The notes under the pieces were generated by a model, which was not told where the DNA came from, searched no databases, and saw only the letters and a list, made by a program, of their open reading frames with translations. A stretch of 6,574 nt of DNA from Bacillota bacterium (GTDB lineage: Bacteria > Bacillota_I > Bacilli_A > Erysipelotrichales > Erysipelotrichaceae). Location of the stretch: assembly GCA_023387245.1 (NCBI GenBank), contig JAEWIH010000023.1:1-6574 (forward strand), written 5' to 3'. Shown in pieces: positions 5,061 through 6,574 of the stretch (position 1 is its first letter; the number at the start of each line of letters is the position of its first letter). The translations under genes were made by a program, and so were the position numbers.

Positions 5061-6039
5061 TATAGTTGTTACTTGGGTTGATGGTAGCGATGCTTATTGG
5101 CAAAATGAGCGTAATTTGTATGTTGATGAATTAATGATAAATAATGATTATCGTGATAACGGTCTTTTTAAATTTTGGTTTAGAGCAATTGAAAAGAATT
5201 TGCCATGGATAAATAAAATTCATTTAGTAACTATGGGCCATATACCAAAATTTTTAGATACTAATCATCCTAAGTTATCAATTGTCAAACATAGTGATTT
5301 TATTCCTAGTGAATACTTACCAACTTTTTCAGCTAATACTATAGAATTAAATATTCATCGTATTAAAGGATTAAGTCCCCATTTTTTATATTTTAATGAT
5401 GATGTTTTTGTTTTGTCTCATTTATCACCCACCGATTTTTTTCGTGATGATAAAGTAGTTGATATTGGAGTACTTGCCCCAATAATGCCTGCTCGTTATA
5501 ATTCTATTAGTAATTTAATGTGCAATAATGTAGGTTGTTTAAATGAAAAATATAATATAAAAGAGGTAATTCAAAAAAATCGAAGAAATTGGTTTTCGTA
5601 TAAGTATGGTCATTATGCTTTATTATCGATTATTTTTAGTTTTTTTCCCCGATTCATCGGTTTTTATGAACCGCATTTAGTACCGCCATTTAAAAAAGAA
5701 AATTTTGAAAAAGTATGGGACTTATATTTTGAACAATGTCATAATACTTGCTTAAATAAAGTCCGTAACTTTAAAACAGATGTTAATCATTGGTTAGTAC
5801 GTGATTATCAATTAGTAACTAACCAGTTTGTTGCTAGAAGGCGTAAATTTGGTAAATATTTAATGCTAAATAATGAAAAAGATGTCCAAAATGCTTGTCG
5901 TATTATTGCTAGTCAAAAATATCCGATTTTATGTCTAAATGATCACTTTAATGATAGTATTGATGTTGATAAAATGTCTAAATTACTAGCTTATAGTTTT
6001 GAGGAATTATTTTATGATAAATCGTCTTTTGAAAAATAA
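5050..6039 (+). CDS. Stealth-family sugar-1-phosphate transferase
   Basis: Stealth proteins transfer a sugar 1-phosphate from a nucleotide sugar to a glycan, forming phosphodiester links. Examples are Neisseria capsule polymerases, streptococcal WefC-type enzymes and the animal GlcNAc-1-phosphotransferase. The 329 residues show conserved region 1, IDIVVTWVDGSD (3-14). Region 2 contains YRDNGLFKFWFRAIEKN (34-50), PWINKIHLVT (52-61), a PTFSANTIE stretch (91-99) and the acidic FLYFNDDVF (112-120). A region 3-like segment is around PHLVPPFKKENFEKV (208-222), and region 4 has YPILCLNDHFND (291-302). All four regions are therefore present and the length is normal. There is no signal peptide, so it should act in the cytoplasm. 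Donor and acceptor sugars cannot be told from sequence. The ATG at 5050 is chosen for its GGAG. The gene overlaps its predecessor by 11 bases and its successor by 26, so the three are likely co-translated. Confidence 0.9.
   Translation: MKIDIVVTWVDGSDAYWQNERNLYVDELMINNDYRDNGLFKFWFRAIEKNLPWINKIHLVTMGHIPKFLDTNHPKLSIVKHSDFIPSEYLPTFSANTIELNIHRIKGLSPHFLYFNDDVFVLSHLSPTDFFRDDKVVDIGVLAPIMPARYNSISNLMCNNVGCLNEKYNIKEVIQKNRRNWFSYKYGHYALLSIIFSFFPRFIGFYEPHLVPPFKKENFEKVWDLYFEQCHNTCLNKVRNFKTDVNHWLVRDYQLVTNQFVARRRKFGKYLMLNNEKDVQNACRIIASQKYPILCLNDHFNDSIDVDKMSKLLAYSFEELFYDKSSFEK
6001..6004 (+). promoter_or_regulatory. Ribosome binding site of the membrane protein gene
   Basis: GAGG, continuing as GAGGA, lies 9 bases before the ATG at 6014, within the Stealth gene. 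It fixes the start of the partial downstream gene and explains the 26-base overlap. Confidence 0.65.
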
Positions 6040-6574
6040 ATTCAGTTATTTATTAATTATGATGACTATTGTTTCGCTACTAGCATTTTTTATTAATAGC
6101 GAATCATTTATCGTCATTAATTTAATATTATGGTTTAGTTTTGGAATATTTAGTTCTATTAATCAAGGATTTAAAGTAATTAGATTTTTATTTTTATGTT
6201 CCTTTTTTAATTTTTTAATCGGTCGTCTACTACTAATTTTATTAGGCATTAGTCATGAAGCTTATTTTTTTAAAACGTCCTGGGATGAGGCAGGAGTACG
6301 TTTAATTTTATTTTCATTAATTGTTTTAGTGCTCACTTTTTATATTCTAGACACTTTAAAACCAATTACTAGTAATAGTCGCATTTTTGTTAATTGTAAT
6401 TATAAATTGCTATTTTATATATTTTTCTTAATTTTTTTAATTTCGACATTTAATGCCCTAGATCGGATGTATTTTGTAGTTTCTAATGATTATTTGGCTA
6501 TTTATCGAGGTGAATTTATTCCAAAATTACCTTTTTTAGTTGCTAAATTTGGTGATTTTTTAATACCATTATTT
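6014..6574 (+). CDS. Polytopic membrane protein, probable O-antigen polymerase-like (Wzy) protein, N-terminal part
   Basis: The frame opens with ATG at 6014 and stays open for 187 codons to the window edge, so the C-terminus is missing. The visible part has hydrophobic segments at about residues 11-28, 31-50, 54-79, 94-114 and 130-148, with another probably starting near 172. Basic residues lie before the first (MINRLLKNK), which suggests a cytoplasmic N-terminus. The later stretch VVSNDYLAIYRGEFIPKLPF (155-174), then KFGD, resembles oligosaccharide repeat unit polymerases of Gram-positive capsule loci, where a loop follows the fifth or sixth helix. Wzy enzymes join lipid-linked repeat units on the outer face of the membrane. 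The similarity is from memory and motifs are weak in this family, so a flippase or another polytopic protein is possible, though the position next to two glycan phosphotransferases favours a polymerase. Confidence 0.65.
   Translation, partial: MINRLLKNKFSYLLIMMTIVSLLAFFINSESFIVINLILWFSFGIFSSINQGFKVIRFLFLCSFFNFLIGRLLLILLGISHEAYFFKTSWDEAGVRLILFSLIVLVLTFYILDTLKPITSNSRIFVNCNYKLLFYIFFLIFLISTFNALDRMYFVVSNDYLAIYRGEFIPKLPFLVAKFGDFLIPLF

Noticed and set aside
5649..5665. CCGA-TTCA-TCGG hairpin followed by five T in the Stealth gene
   Set aside because: The stem is only 4-5 bp and T-runs are everywhere here; termination inside this coding sequence is not credible.
1..6574. CRISPR arrays, tRNA or rRNA genes, riboswitches
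   Set aside because: I saw no regularly spaced repeats, no tRNA-like cloverleaf and no recognisable riboswitch, including no thiamine (TPP) motif upstream of the thiN operon; the gaps of 75 and 56 bases are too short for most of these.

Overview
The window looks like chromosome from a very AT-rich, Gram-positive Bacillota (class Bacilli; a Lactobacillales-like or Erysipelotrichales-like lineage is my best guess). The reasons are the overall AT richness, AGGA/GGAGG ribosome binding sites, sigma-A-type promoters, a TmcAL-type tRNA(Met) enzyme, a MurE without the DAP-recognition arginine, and a TagF-like CDP-glycerol glycerophosphotransferase. The lineage is inferred from protein character only.

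Layout. (1) Bases 1-244 are the right end of an IS200/IS605-type element: the last 44 codons of a TnpB nuclease, then about 108 bases of structured right end and presumed omega RNA scaffold. The element stops exactly at the stop codon of the next gene. (2) Bases 245-1248, minus strand, hold a two-gene operon: an FlK-like hotdog thioesterase followed by thiamine pyrophosphokinase (thiN). (3) A 75-base divergent promoter region leads into murE on the plus strand (1336-2787). (4) tmcAL lies on the minus strand (2779-3849), convergent with murE and overlapping it by 9 bases. A perfect 14-bp hairpin with a T-run, inside tmcAL, looks like the murE terminator. (5) A 56-base divergent gap contains a near-consensus promoter that drives a plus-strand run from 3906 to the window end: a TagB/TagF-family glycerophosphotransferase, a Stealth-family sugar-1-phosphate transferase, and the start of a polytopic membrane protein resembling an O-antigen polymerase (Wzy-like). 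These three genes overlap each other and look translationally coupled.

How the genes work together. murE makes the peptidoglycan stem peptide, tmcAL modifies elongator tRNA(Met), and thiN makes thiamine diphosphate, so the left and middle parts are core metabolism. The run from 3906 onward appears to be part of a cell-surface polysaccharide locus (capsule, exopolysaccharide or wall polysaccharide). Two different phosphodiester-forming enzymes beside a polymerase suggest a phosphate-containing polymer.

I see no wholly new system. The observations most worth checking are the TnpB guide that would read from the thiN 3' end, the promoter that places the tagF-like start codon at the predicted transcript start (leaderless), and the murE terminator buried inside the convergent tmcAL gene.
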